DNA of 64,000 nucleotides, from NCBI GenBank assembly GCA_040768925.1, contig JAXGLZ010000002.1:620001-684000 (forward strand), read 5' to 3'. The stretch comes from CALNBC01 sp040768925. GTDB lineage: Bacteria; Bacillota; Clostridia; Christensenellales; CALWSW01. The position numbers were made by a program, and so were the translations under genes. Under the pieces are notes generated by a model. It was given only the letters and a program-made list of their open reading frames with translations, was not told where the DNA came from and ran no database searches. Within the stretch, counting starts at the first letter, position 1, and every line of letters begins with the position of its first letter. This document shows, in pieces, positions 27,097-34,418 of this stretch.

Positions 27097-27132
27097 CCGG
27101 ATCCGGCTGGAACCCTTTGGCCGATCCCTTCC

Positions 27133-27164
27133 AAAAACGCCCGCCTGTTCGATCGCAGGCGGGC
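27133..27164. terminator. Left copy of the duplicated pgi terminator stem-loop
   Basis: AAAAACGCCCGCCTG and CAGGCGGGC form a stem around TTCGATCG. In the plus direction the expected GTTTTT is missing here because the repeat element begins instead. The intact 3' part occurs 210 bases later at 27351-27379. Confidence 0.75.
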
Positions 27165-27350
27165 CTCAGGGCGTCAAAAAAGGCCTGCGGGCCTTTTTCG
27201 CCGGTTGTCTTTTCGCTTCGCGCGAGGAAATTTCGGCCACAAGTGACCGAAATAGCACGGCAAAACTGACGCTCATGTCGCCAGTTTTGATTGAACCTCA
27301 GGGGCTGCGGCCCCTGAACCCCGGGATAGGTTTTTTTGACAAGCTGGCGT
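27165..27350 (+). repeat. Structured repeat, copy A (186 nt) inserted at the pgi terminator
   Basis: The element begins CTCAGGGCGTCAAAAAAGGC and ends TTTGACAAGCTGGCGT. It has imperfect inverted ends around GTCAAAAAA and contains serial hairpins: AGGCCTGCGGGCCT, ATTTCGG...CCGAAAT, CAAAACTG...CAGTTTTG and CAGGGGC-TGCG-GCCCCTG. It is related to copies B (28308-28607, same orientation) and C (52934-53119, inverted). It is flanked by direct 24-base copies of the pgi terminator loop. No open frame inside looks coding. Confidence 0.8.
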
Positions 27351-27379
27351 CCGCCTGTTCGATCGCAGGCGGGCGTTTT
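27351..27379 (+). terminator. Right copy of the duplicated pgi terminator
   Basis: The same stem-loop as at 27141-27164, here followed by GTTTTT. This copy keeps the working plus-strand terminator. Confidence 0.75.
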
Positions 27380-27428
27380 TGCGCGGTCTGGCTCCGGCGC
27401 AAAAATTCGGCTGATGAGGCGATTCCGC

Positions 27429-27456
27429 TTGTGTTTTGGCCAAAAAGAGATATAAT
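27429..27456 (+). promoter_or_regulatory. Promoter of the riboswitch-folT transcript
   Basis: TTGTGT (27429-27434), 16 bases, perfect TATAAT (27451-27456). It ends 12 bases before the riboswitch, which fits a start of transcription at its first base pairs. Confidence 0.7.
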
Positions 27457-27468
27457 ATCCGCATCAAA

Positions 27469-27585
27469 GGCAGAGTAGGATCACATGTGTTTGGAGCCTT
27501 GCGCTCCTTAGTGCCGAAAAGACGGGGAGTTGCTTTTCGGACAAATGGCAAAACGCCTGCAGTATGTGATCCGCATCCCGCTGCC
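27469..27585 (+). promoter_or_regulatory. Tetrahydrofolate (THF) riboswitch
   Basis: The outer strands GGCAGAGTAGGATCACAT (27469-27486) and ATGTGATCCGCATCCCGCTGCC (27564-27585) pair and carry the conserved internal-loop bases of the folT/THF motif: GAGTAG on the 5' side and CGCATCC on the 3' side. The interior contains further hairpins, including GGAGC-CTTGC-GCTCC. It sits between a good promoter and a folate-type S component, the classic THF riboswitch context. No terminator follows, but CCTCC at 27607-27611 can pair with the gene's GGAGG site at 27650-27654, so control is probably at translation. Confidence 0.85.
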
Positions 27586-27663
27586 GCATACCGGGATGTC
27601 CTGCGTCCTCCCTCTGTGCGGCGATCCATAACGGACTGCCCAAAAAGAAGGAGGCGATTTTTT

Positions 27664-28212
27664 ATGTCCCGTTTTCCCACCCCAAAAGTGAAGCTGCTGA
27701 CTGAGCTTGCGGTGCTGGCGGCGCTTTGCGTGCTGCTTTCGCTGCTGACCATCCCGATCGGGAATATTCACATCACCCTGGAATCCTTGCCCATCACCGT
27801 GGCCGCCCTGGCTTTTGGCCCGCTGCCCGCCGCGGCGGTGGCCCTGGTTTCCGAACTGCTGATGCAGATTTTGAGCTACGGCTTCACCGCAACCACCATT
27901 CTTTGGCTCATTCCGCCCATGGTCCGCGCTCTGGTGATCGGCTTTGCGGCCGTCAGCTTTAAAAAACGCGGGCAGTTTTTGGAAGAGCGCCCTGTTTGGT
28001 GCTATGTGTTCTGCATTGCCGCCGCGGTCGCCACCACCCTGCTCAACACCGGCGTCATCTGGCTGGACAGCGTGATTTACGGTTATTTTTCCGTGGCCTA
28101 TGTTTTTGGCAGCGCCCTTGTGCGCTTCGCGGTCGGCATGCTTGCGGCGGCGATCACGGCGACTTTGTCCATGCCGCTGGTGCGGCTGCTGAGGCAACAG
28201 AAGATCGTGTAA
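27664..28212 (+). CDS. folT: ECF transporter S component, probably folate-specific (FolT)
   Basis: A 182-residue membrane protein with about six transmembrane segments. The N-terminus LTELAVLAALCVLLSLLTIP and IGNIHITLESLPITVAALAF is the S-component pattern with the Ala-rich first helix that docks to EcfT. The substrate call rests on the THF riboswitch in its leader, since the protein itself is short on specific motifs. S components work with a shared EcfA-A'-T module, which is not in this window. ATG 27664 follows AAGGAGGCGATTTTTT. Translation is probably blocked when folate is plentiful. Confidence 0.87.
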   Translation: MSRFPTPKVKLLTELAVLAALCVLLSLLTIPIGNIHITLESLPITVAALAFGPLPAAAVALVSELLMQILSYGFTATTILWLIPPMVRALVIGFAAVSFKKRGQFLEERPVWCYVFCIAAAVATTLLNTGVIWLDSVIYGYFSVAYVFGSALVRFAVGMLAAAITATLSMPLVRLLRQQKIV

Positions 28213-28218
28213 AGCAGA

Positions 28219-28258
28219 ACACAACATGGCCGAAAGACGCGGTTTAGGCCGTGTTGTG
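28219..28258 (+). terminator. Hairpin after folT
   Basis: ACACAAC(A)TGGCC pairs with GGCC(G)TGTTGTG. It lacks a T-run, so it may be only a 3' stabiliser before the duplicated terminator that follows. Confidence 0.5.
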
Positions 28259-28279
28259 CATGCCGCTGAATCAAAAAAA

Positions 28280-28307
28280 GGACGCCGGCGCAAAACGCCG
28301 GCGTCCC
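28280..28307. terminator. Left copy of the duplicated folT/nfnB terminator
   Basis: GGACGCCGGCG-CAAAA-CGCCGGCGTCC with seven A on its left. It still works for the minus-strand nfnAB transcript (T-run on that strand) but has lost its plus-strand T-run to the repeat. Confidence 0.8.
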
Positions 28308-28607
28308 GAAGCGTCAAAAAGGCCTGCGGGCTTTTTTGAGGGCTGGTTTTTCACTTCGCGCAAGGTCGTCGGCGCAGCCGACATCAATCCTTGATGAAGT
28401 GCCGGAATCATAGATTTCGGCCAGGGTAATCCCGGTCAGGACCGACCGAAATGGTACGGCAAAACTGAAGCCAGGGTCGTTGGCGCAGCCGGCATCATTC
28501 CTTGATGAAGAGCCGAAATCATAGATTTCGGCTCATGTCGTCAGTTTTGGTTGAAGCTCGGGGGTTCCGGCCCCTGAAACTACGGAATAAGTTTTTTCGA
28601 CAATCTG
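28308..28607 (+). repeat. Structured repeat, copy B (300 nt) with an internal tandem duplication
   Basis: It begins GAAGCGTCAAAAAGGCCTGC and ends TTTTTTCGACAATCTG, the same ends as copy A. The centre is duplicated: GGTCGTCGGCGCAGCCG (28364) recurs as GGTCGTTGGCGCAGCCG (28475), a period of 111 bases. It contains CATCAATCCTTGATG, CCGAAATCATAGATTTCGG and CAAAACTG/CAGTTTTG hairpins. It lies between two direct 28-base copies of a terminator. Confidence 0.8.
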
Positions 28608-28646
28608 GGACGCCGGCGCAAAACGCCGGCGTCCCTTGTTTTTTTA
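28608..28646 (+). terminator. Right copy of the duplicated folT/nfnB terminator
   Basis: The same 28-base stem-loop as 28280-28307, here followed by TTGTTTTTTT, so it keeps the plus-strand terminator for folT. Confidence 0.8.
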
Positions 28647-28651
28647 TGGGC

Positions 28652-30043
28652 TTACTTTTTGCCCCGGATGTATTCGTCGATCCCCTTGGCGGCCCGCTTT
28701 CCCGCGCCCATGGCCAGAATGACCGTGGCCGCGCCGGTGACCGCGTCGCCCCCCGCGAATACGCCGGGAATGCTCGTGGCCCCCGTTTCCTCGTCCGTCA
28801 CGATACCGCCCCTTTTGTTGGTTTCCAGGTTCGGGGTCGTCGACCGAAGCAGGGGGTTCGGCATGTTCCCGATGGCGATGACCACCGTCTGCACATTCAG
28901 CACATGCTCGCTGCCGGCGATCTCTACCGGCCTTCTTCTGCCCGAAGCGTCCGGCTCGCCCAGCTCCATCTTCACGCATTTCAGCCCGGTCACCCAGCCT
29001 TCCTCACCGATCACCTCGACCGGGTTGGTCAGCATGGAGAAGACGATCCCCTCCTCCTTGGCGTGGTGCACTTCCTCCGCCCTGGCGGGCATTTCAGCCT
29101 CGCTCCGGCGGTAGACGACGGTCACGTCCTTCGCGCCCAGGCGCTTGGCGCAGCGGGCGGCGTCCATCGCGACGTTCCCGCCTCCCACCACGGCCACGGA
29201 TTCGCCCACGGTGACCGGCGTGTCCGCGCGGGGGTAATCATAGGCCTTCATCAGGTTGATGCGGGTCAAAAACTCGTTGGCCGAATAAACGCCGTTCAAA
29301 TTCTCGCCCGGCATGTGCATAAAGCTGGGCAGCCCGGCGCCGGAGCCGATGAACACGGCCTCGAACCCATCCTCGAACAGCTCGTCCATCGAAAGGGCCC
29401 GGCCGACGACGACGTCCGTCTCGATGGTGACGCCAAGGTCGGCGACCGCGGCGATTTCCTGCTTCACCAGCCCTTTGGGAAGGCGGAATTCGGGAATGCC
29501 GTACATCAGCACGCCGCCGGGGGTGTGCAGCGCCTCGAAAATGTGAACGCCGTACCCCATGCGGGCAAGATCCCCCGCGCAGGTCAGCCCGGCGGGGCCG
29601 GAGCCGACGATGGCGACCCTGTGGCCGTTCTTTTCGATTTTTTCCTCGGTTTTGATTCCGCGCTCCATGGCGTAATCCGCAGCAAAGCGCTCCAGCCGGC
29701 CGATGGCGACGGGCTCGCCCTTGATCCCCCGGACGCACTTGCTTTCGCACTGGCTTTCCTGGGGGCAGACGCGGCCGCAGATGGCGGGCAGGCTGTTTGT
29801 GGACTTGATGACCGCCGCGGCGCCGGAATAGTCCTTCTGCGCAATTTTGGCGATGAACTCGGGGATCCGCACGTTGACCGGGCAGCCGGAAACGCAGGGC
29901 ATATGCTTGCAGTTGAGGCAGCGGCCGGCTTCGTTCAGGGCCAGCTCCTCGGTGTAGCCTTTGGCGACCTCAAGGAAATTGCCCGAACGGACGGACGGCT
30001 CCTGCTCCGGCATGGGCGTTTTTTCCGATTGCATATTTGGCAT
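28652..30043 (-). CDS. nfnB: NfnB / GltD-type NADPH oxidoreductase subunit
   Basis: A 463-residue flavoprotein, large subunit of the electron-bifurcating NADH-dependent ferredoxin:NADP+ oxidoreductase, or a close homotetrameric glutamate-synthase-like protein (commonly labelled GltA). The N-terminal Fe-S domain has CLNCKHMPCVSGCPVNVRIP and CGRVCPQESQCESKCVRG. The first Rossmann is VAIVGSGPAGLTCAGDLA (FAD) and the second VAVVGGGNVAMDAARCAKRLG (NADPH). The C-terminal FAD signature is IPGVFAGGDAVTGAATV. ATG 30043 lies 1 base after the nfnA stop with AAGGAGGCGGACTAAC before it. Pairing with nfnA makes the Nfn role likely. Confidence 0.9.
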   Translation of the reverse strand: MPNMQSEKTPMPEQEPSVRSGNFLEVAKGYTEELALNEAGRCLNCKHMPCVSGCPVNVRIPEFIAKIAQKDYSGAAAVIKSTNSLPAICGRVCPQESQCESKCVRGIKGEPVAIGRLERFAADYAMERGIKTEEKIEKNGHRVAIVGSGPAGLTCAGDLARMGYGVHIFEALHTPGGVLMYGIPEFRLPKGLVKQEIAAVADLGVTIETDVVVGRALSMDELFEDGFEAVFIGSGAGLPSFMHMPGENLNGVYSANEFLTRINLMKAYDYPRADTPVTVGESVAVVGGGNVAMDAARCAKRLGAKDVTVVYRRSEAEMPARAEEVHHAKEEGIVFSMLTNPVEVIGEEGWVTGLKCVKMELGEPDASGRRRPVEIAGSEHVLNVQTVVIAIGNMPNPLLRSTTPNLETNKRGGIVTDEETGATSIPGVFAGGDAVTGAATVILAMGAGKRAAKGIDEYIRGKK

Positions 30044-30044
30044 G

Positions 30045-30878
30045 TTAGTCCGCCTCCTTGTTGATGAGCATGCAGTCCGCTTCCCGCTCTTTTTGCTTAT
30101 ACATCGAATTGCGGCGCATCGCCTCGTCAAAATCGACCAGGTGGCCGTCAAAATCCGGGCCGTCCACGCAGGCGAATTTCGTTTCGCCGCCCACACTCAG
30201 CCTGCATCCGCCGCACATACCCGTTCCGTCGATCATGATCGGGTTCATGGAAACGGTGGTCTTGATCCCGTATTCCTTGGTCAGCTTGCTGACGAACTTC
30301 ATCATGGGCAAAGGCCCGATGGCGATGACCTCGTCATACTGCTCGCCCTTTTCCAGCAGGCCCTTTAAAACGTCCGTCACGAAGCCCTTGTTGCCGTTGC
30401 TGCCGTCGTCCGTGGTGATGTAGACGTTGGTGGCGGCCTGTTTCAGCTCGTTCTCCAGGATCACGAGGTCTTTGTTCCGAAATCCCGCGATGACGTCCAC
30501 CCTGGCGCCCGCTTCGTGCAGCGCCTTTGCCTGGGGGTAGGCGATGGCGGTCCCCAGGCCGCCGCCGATGACCGCGGCGCTCTTGATCCCCTCAAGGTGC
30601 GACGGCTTTCCCAAAGGGCCGGCAAAGGTGGGCAGGGTATCCCCGGCCTGCTTTGCGCCCAAAAGCTTCGTGGTCTTGCCCACTTCCTGAAAAACAATGG
30701 CGACCGCGCCGGTTTCGCGGTCGTAATCCGAGATCGTCAGCGGGATCCTCTCGCCTTCCTCGTCCACCCGCAAAATGATGAACTGACCGGGCAACGCTTT
30801 TTTTGCCACCCTGGGGGCGTGCACGACCATCCGCACAACACCGGGGGACAGTTGCTCGCGCTTCAAAATCTGGTACAA
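30045..30878 (-). CDS. nfnA: NfnA: FAD / [2Fe-2S] subunit (PyrK-like)
   Basis: A 277-residue ferredoxin-reductase-like subunit. Its flavin part has PGQFIILRVDEEGERIPLTI (FAD-binding RxPxT/S-like), followed by VIGGGLGTAIAYPQAKAL for NAD binding. The C-terminal [2Fe-2S] site is GTGMCGGCRLSV plus KFACVDGPDFDGH. It should bind NAD(H) and feed NfnB. The frame opens at a TTG at 30893, but a second TTG at 30878 has GGAGG eight bases upstream and starts MYQILKREQLSPG, the normal family N-terminus. I prefer it. Confidence 0.9.
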   Translation of the reverse strand: MYQILKREQLSPGVVRMVVHAPRVAKKALPGQFIILRVDEEGERIPLTISDYDRETGAVAIVFQEVGKTTKLLGAKQAGDTLPTFAGPLGKPSHLEGIKSAAVIGGGLGTAIAYPQAKALHEAGARVDVIAGFRNKDLVILENELKQAATNVYITTDDGSNGNKGFVTDVLKGLLEKGEQYDEVIAIGPLPMMKFVSKLTKEYGIKTTVSMNPIMIDGTGMCGGCRLSVGGETKFACVDGPDFDGHLVDFDEAMRRNSMYKQKEREADCMLINKEAD

Positions 30879-30931
30879 TTGCAGTTCCTCCAAATCGATC
30901 CTTCATTTCAGCATAAATACTACGGTTTTTT

Positions 30932-30960
30932 ATTATAGTACCTAACCGATTCAAAAACAA
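30932..30960 (-). promoter_or_regulatory. Promoter of nfnAB
   Basis: On the minus strand TTGTTT (30955-30960), 17 bases, perfect TATAAT (30932-30937), 54 bases before the nfnA start. Confidence 0.75.
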
Positions 30961-31212
30961 GGTTAAAGGATCAAGTTAAACTTTTTTCCATTTTCAATGC
31001 GAAAAGATTCAAAAAATCTGCCAACGGCCAAATGGATGGCTCCAAAATCGGCGTGACCGCCGTGCCTGTGGGCCGCGATCGCAATTTGCTGCAAAAAAAG
31101 ATTAACTATCTGTGAATGCGTAAAGGCTGTGAGCAATTGTTTCGTCAATTTGTTATCAAATCCCACATCGCGGAACACCCAGATGTTACATGCGCAATAT
31201 ATTAACTTGTGC

Positions 31213-31241
31213 TTGACGGAAGGCCCTATTCGTACTACAAT
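31213..31241 (+). promoter_or_regulatory. Strong promoter far upstream of the 31933 gene
   Basis: TTGACG (31213-31218), 17 bases, TACAAT (31236-31241). It lies 690 bases before the next start codon on the plus strand, which implies a very long leader. Upstream (30961-31212) is an AT-richer region with no supported gene. Confidence 0.7.
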
Positions 31242-31932
31242 GATCTCAGCGTGGGAGCGTTCGGATGGCCCCACAGCTTCATCCAGTCCAATTGTCACAG
31301 CCCGCTTTATTGTTACCAACAGCCTCTGCGGCGTTTCGGAATGTGACCGGATCGTCAGCATCTTTCACCCGATGAGGCATGTGCCTTGTCCGGCTGCTCA
31401 GGAGCAAAGAGTCTCAGCGTCGCCTCGCCCGGGCGAATCCACAATTACGGAATTCTTCATAACTTGGCTTACGGTCTTTGACCGGCCTGATTCATCCCGG
31501 GATTGTTTTGACACGAAAGGCAATTTGCCCAAGGGCATCCAAGGGCATCGCGTGGCGGGGTTTTTGCCCCGTTTCCTCCGTCGGTTTGAGCCCGTGTTCG
31601 ATGGCGTATTCTCCCTATTCCAACGGACACCAGCCTGCTTAAGCCTTCGGATTCACGGAGCGCTTGCGCTCCCGCGGCCGTCTGCGCATCTGCGCTTGGC
31701 CGCCAAAGCCGCCCATTGCGTGGGGTATCCGGTTTTTTGCTTTTCCCGTGGGGGCAAGGAACGGTTTATCCGCCAGGCACTGAGCCGGCCAAGGCGGCAG
31801 CGGCAACGGCGATTTCGTCTGAAAGACGCATTCTGTCCGCCATACTCCTTAATTAGCCGAGGTATAACACGGGATGTTGCTGTTCCAAAATCCTTGGAAC
31901 AATCAGCCTTTCATTCGATCAGGAGGATTAAA
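31242..31932 (+). ncRNA. Long structured leader or large noncoding RNA candidate
   Basis: About 690 bases between a strong promoter and the ATG at 31933. Many stable hairpins are visible: GTGGG...CCCAC at the 5' end, GGCGGGGTTTTTGCCCC, GGAGCGC-TT-GCGCTCC, GCGGCCGTCTGCGCA paired with TGCGCTTGGCCGC, and TTCCAA-AATCC-TTGGAA near the end. A plus frame stays open across it but has no coding character, and I find no intrinsic terminator before the gene. It does not match tmRNA, RNase P or a riboswitch I recognise. It could be a cis-regulatory leader or a separate structured RNA processed from the transcript. Confidence 0.45.
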
Positions 31933-32940
31933 ATGAGTATTGCTGATCTCGTTGCCTCGTTTGTGGCCGGTCTTGCCGCTGCCGGTTTTGGCGGCGTCCA
32001 GTTCTTCATCATCTGCGCCGGCACCTGCCTGTTTGGCGCTCTGCTCGGTGTCAACACCCTCGGCTTTGCGTTCAGCCCCCTGCTGAACCCCGCCTCCACC
32101 TTCCTGCCCGCCGCGGTCGCCGCTGGCTACGCCAACTATAAGGGATACAACGGCGGCGGAAATGGCCCCGCTGCTTCCCTGATGGCGCTCCAGAAGCCCG
32201 ACGTCCTGCTCCTCGGCGGCGTCGCCGGCGTTCTCGGCTGGGCTGCCAACTGGGCGCTTGCTCAGATCGGCCTGGGCGGATTTGACACCATCGCTGCTTC
32301 CGTCGTCATCGTTCCCCTTCTCTTCAAGGTGATCTTCCAGAAGACCGCCATCGGCGTTGTGCCGGACGAAGACAAGGCCCTCGGCGGCCGTTTCAGCCCC
32401 CTGGGCGGACGCGGCTGGTACGCCGGTATGCGCCGCGGCATTGACAAGGCCATCTGGCCCGCCGCTTACGGCGCCTTCATCGGCATCGGCATGGTCCTGC
32501 TGCTCCAGGCCGGCTCCCCCGCAGCGGGCGTGCTCGGCTTCGGCTTCGGCGGCTTCGTGCTGCTGTTCCCCACCGTGCCCGCACAGCACTTTATCGGCTG
32601 CGCCGTCTGCACCGCGCTGGGCTTCATTCCCAACCTGGCCACCAACCCCGACGCCATTCTGCTCGCGGTTGCCCACGGCTTTGGCTGGGGCGCTCTGGCT
32701 GCCAACCTGGCGGACCTTTCTTCCGACCTGTTCTACCGCTATGGCTATGTCCATATCGACATTCCCGCCGGCTCCATCGCGATGTCCACTCTGATCATCG
32801 CGCTGTTTGGCAAATTCGCGCCCGACCTGTTCACCAGCATTGCACTGCCTGCTGTGATCTGGGTCCTCTGCGTTGCCTACGGCCTCTTCTACGATTCCAA
32901 GTGGAAGAAATTCGCTGCCTCCAAGGGTCTGGCATACTAA
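31933..32940 (+). CDS. Abundant-looking polytopic membrane protein of unknown function
   Basis: A 335-residue, Gly/Ala-rich membrane protein with about nine transmembrane segments. Cytoplasmic or loop regions include KGYNGGGNGPAASLMALQKP and PDEDKALGGRFSPLGGRGW. A conserved-looking core has PTVPAQHFIGC, VAHGFGWGALAANLADLSSD and HIDIPAGSIAMS, where His, Asp and Ser residues sit at helix ends, so a transporter or channel is plausible. I do not recognise the family. Codon use is strongly biased towards GGC, CTG, ATC and GCC, as in highly expressed genes here. ATG 31933 follows AGGAGGATTAAA. It has its own terminator and stands alone. Confidence 0.8.
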   Translation: MSIADLVASFVAGLAAAGFGGVQFFIICAGTCLFGALLGVNTLGFAFSPLLNPASTFLPAAVAAGYANYKGYNGGGNGPAASLMALQKPDVLLLGGVAGVLGWAANWALAQIGLGGFDTIAASVVIVPLLFKVIFQKTAIGVVPDEDKALGGRFSPLGGRGWYAGMRRGIDKAIWPAAYGAFIGIGMVLLLQAGSPAAGVLGFGFGGFVLLFPTVPAQHFIGCAVCTALGFIPNLATNPDAILLAVAHGFGWGALAANLADLSSDLFYRYGYVHIDIPAGSIAMSTLIIALFGKFAPDLFTSIALPAVIWVLCVAYGLFYDSKWKKFAASKGLAY

Positions 32941-32965
32941 TCCAGCCAGTTCCAGGATGAAATCC

Positions 32966-32995
32966 GGAGCCTGCTTCTCGCAGGCTCCTTTTTTT
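32966..32995 (+). terminator. Terminator of the 31933 gene
   Basis: GGAGCCTGC-TTCTC-GCAGGCTCC followed by seven T. Confidence 0.9.
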
Positions 32996-33192
32996 GCTGC
33001 CCGCCGCTTCGGGCAATCCGCACACCTGACCCCCGGTCCTATAACGATGAAGGCATCCCCGTGCAAACGCCCGCCGCAAAGCCGTGCGCGCGGTCCCGCG
33101 CTCCGTGCCGATCCGTCAAAACCGCGGGTTTTGATAGAAACAGGGGATTTAGCCATATCCGCCGGCCCGGATTGATTCAAAAAAGCCATGAC

Positions 33193-33226
33193 AAAGCCCC
33201 CAAAGCGATACGCTTCGGGGGCTTTT
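33193..33226 (-). terminator. Terminator of the nitroreductase gene
   Basis: AAAGCCCCCAAAGCG and CGCTTCGGGGGCTTT form a near-perfect stem with an ATA loop. T-run on the minus strand. The 197 bases between this and the previous terminator hold no supported gene. Confidence 0.8.
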
Positions 33227-33267
33227 GCCGGGCTGTCCGTTCATCGGCCGCGTTCTTTGCCGCGCCG

Positions 33268-33825
33268 TTATTCTATGATCCGGAATTTGCTCTCGTCCCT
33301 CGGCCTGGGATCGGGGGGAGCGGATTTTCGCCTGCCGATCGCCGCGGAAATCACCGGCTCGTACCCTTCCGGCACGCCGAACAGTTTTTTGTATTTCTCG
33401 TTCAGCTCAGGATACTCCGTCAGCATGATGATGGAATACCCGTTCACCACCGAGCCCAGATCCAGATCCGTTGCCGCAAGAACGACGTTTTCGATGGCCA
33501 TCGCGCAGTCCAGGCGGGAAAAATCATTGCTTTTTTTTGTGTCAACATAGGCGAAGATCACGGCGGGGGCGTTGAAAAACAGCCTGTAATCCTCGTTCAG
33601 CGGCTTTTTGCTGACCGGGCGGGCGTCTTTATACACCCTGTGAAAATCCGCGTCGAACTCGTTGAGCAAGGCCTTGTTCGCAACGGCGGCAAAATACCAG
33701 GGCTGGAGGTAATGCGCTGTGGGCGCCTTAATCGCGCAGCGAAGAAGGTAGGTCAGCGTTTCGTTGTCAATGGGTTCATCCGTAAAGGACCGGATGCTCC
33801 GTCTGTCAAAAATAGCTTTCAGCAT
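33268..33825 (-). CDS. Nitroreductase family protein
   Basis: A 185-residue FMN enzyme of the nitroreductase fold. FDRRSIRSFTDEPIDNETL at the N-terminus is the FMN phosphate-binding signature (RRSIRSF), followed by APTAHYLQPWYFAAV and a C-terminal Gly-containing strand (EPVISAAIGRRKS) contacting FMN. Such proteins reduce nitro or quinone compounds or other electron acceptors with NAD(P)H. The physiological substrate cannot be told. It is monocistronic, with a terminator just after the stop. Confidence 0.9.
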   Translation of the reverse strand: MLKAIFDRRSIRSFTDEPIDNETLTYLLRCAIKAPTAHYLQPWYFAAVANKALLNEFDADFHRVYKDARPVSKKPLNEDYRLFFNAPAVIFAYVDTKKSNDFSRLDCAMAIENVVLAATDLDLGSVVNGYSIIMLTEYPELNEKYKKLFGVPEGYEPVISAAIGRRKSAPPDPRPRDESKFRIIE

Positions 33826-33983
33826 GCTGTTTGCCTCCTAAAACTGATACTTCAACATTAGGGGTTTTCCCAGCGATTGTCAACACAAAGCTTGTCAAGC
33901 GACCCGCCCTTTGCTTTTGCCCATTGCCGGACCGGCGCCGGGAACCCCGGTCCCGCCGGGCGCAAAAAACGGTTCGAATCTTC

Positions 33984-34012
33984 TTGATTTTCCTTTCCGG
34001 CTGAGTTATAAT
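33984..34012 (+). promoter_or_regulatory. Promoter of tRNA-Ala
   Basis: TTGATT (33984-33989), 17 bases, perfect TATAAT (34007-34012), 112 bases before the tRNA. Confidence 0.7.
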
Positions 34013-34123
34013 ACATCCCGGACGCAATCGCAGGGCGGCGGAACGGATGATCAATCGGGCATTCGCATCCGGCCGGGATTCGGTTCGCAGGCAAAACGAG
34101 CCGGTGATTGCGGATCCATTCAA

Positions 34124-34199
34124 GGGGCATTAGCACAGCTGGTAGCGCGCATCGTTCGCATCGATGAGGTCAGCGGTTCGAATCCGCTATGCTCCACCA
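34124..34199 (+). tRNA. tRNA-Ala, anticodon CGC
   Basis: A 76-base cloverleaf including an encoded CCA end. Acceptor strands GGGGCAT and ATGCTCC contain the G3:U70 pair that marks tRNA-Ala. The D arm contains AGCTGGTAGCGC. The anticodon stem is CATCG/CGATG with the loop TTCGCAT, giving anticodon CGC for GCG codons. The T arm is AGCGG-TTCGAAT-CCGCT. It stands alone and is not in a tRNA cluster. Confidence 0.95.
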
Positions 34200-34271
34200 A
34201 AAAACTTAACATACGAACATCCACTACTCATCTTCATAAATGGATTGTTCGGGATCATCTGCAAGCGATGA

Positions 34272-34310
34272 AAGAAGACCTGCCTTATTCATAGGGCAGG
34301 TCTTCGCTTT
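34272..34310 (+). terminator. Terminator after tRNA-Ala
   Basis: GAAGACCTGCC pairs with GGGCAGGTCTTC around TTATTCATA, followed by GCTTTAT. The T-run is short. Confidence 0.65.
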
Positions 34311-34418
34311 ATGCTGTTGGCGCGGGCGCATGTTTTTTGGCGGGCGGCCGTTGGCTTCCCTTCAAAAAGGCGCGGGCCGTTTCGGACGATGCCTGCAATA
34401 TCCGTTGGGGATTTGCAA

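Noticed and set aside
30963..31361. Minus-strand frame of 132 codons in the AT-richer region before the long leader
   Set aside because: Parts look protein-like, but there is no ribosome site, no family match, and it overlaps the strong promoter at 31213-31241 on the other strand. Kept as non-coding with some doubt.
31129..31932. In-frame upstream extension of the membrane protein at 31933
   Set aside because: 268 codons without stop, but of unlikely composition, and the ATG at 31933 has a perfect ribosome site.
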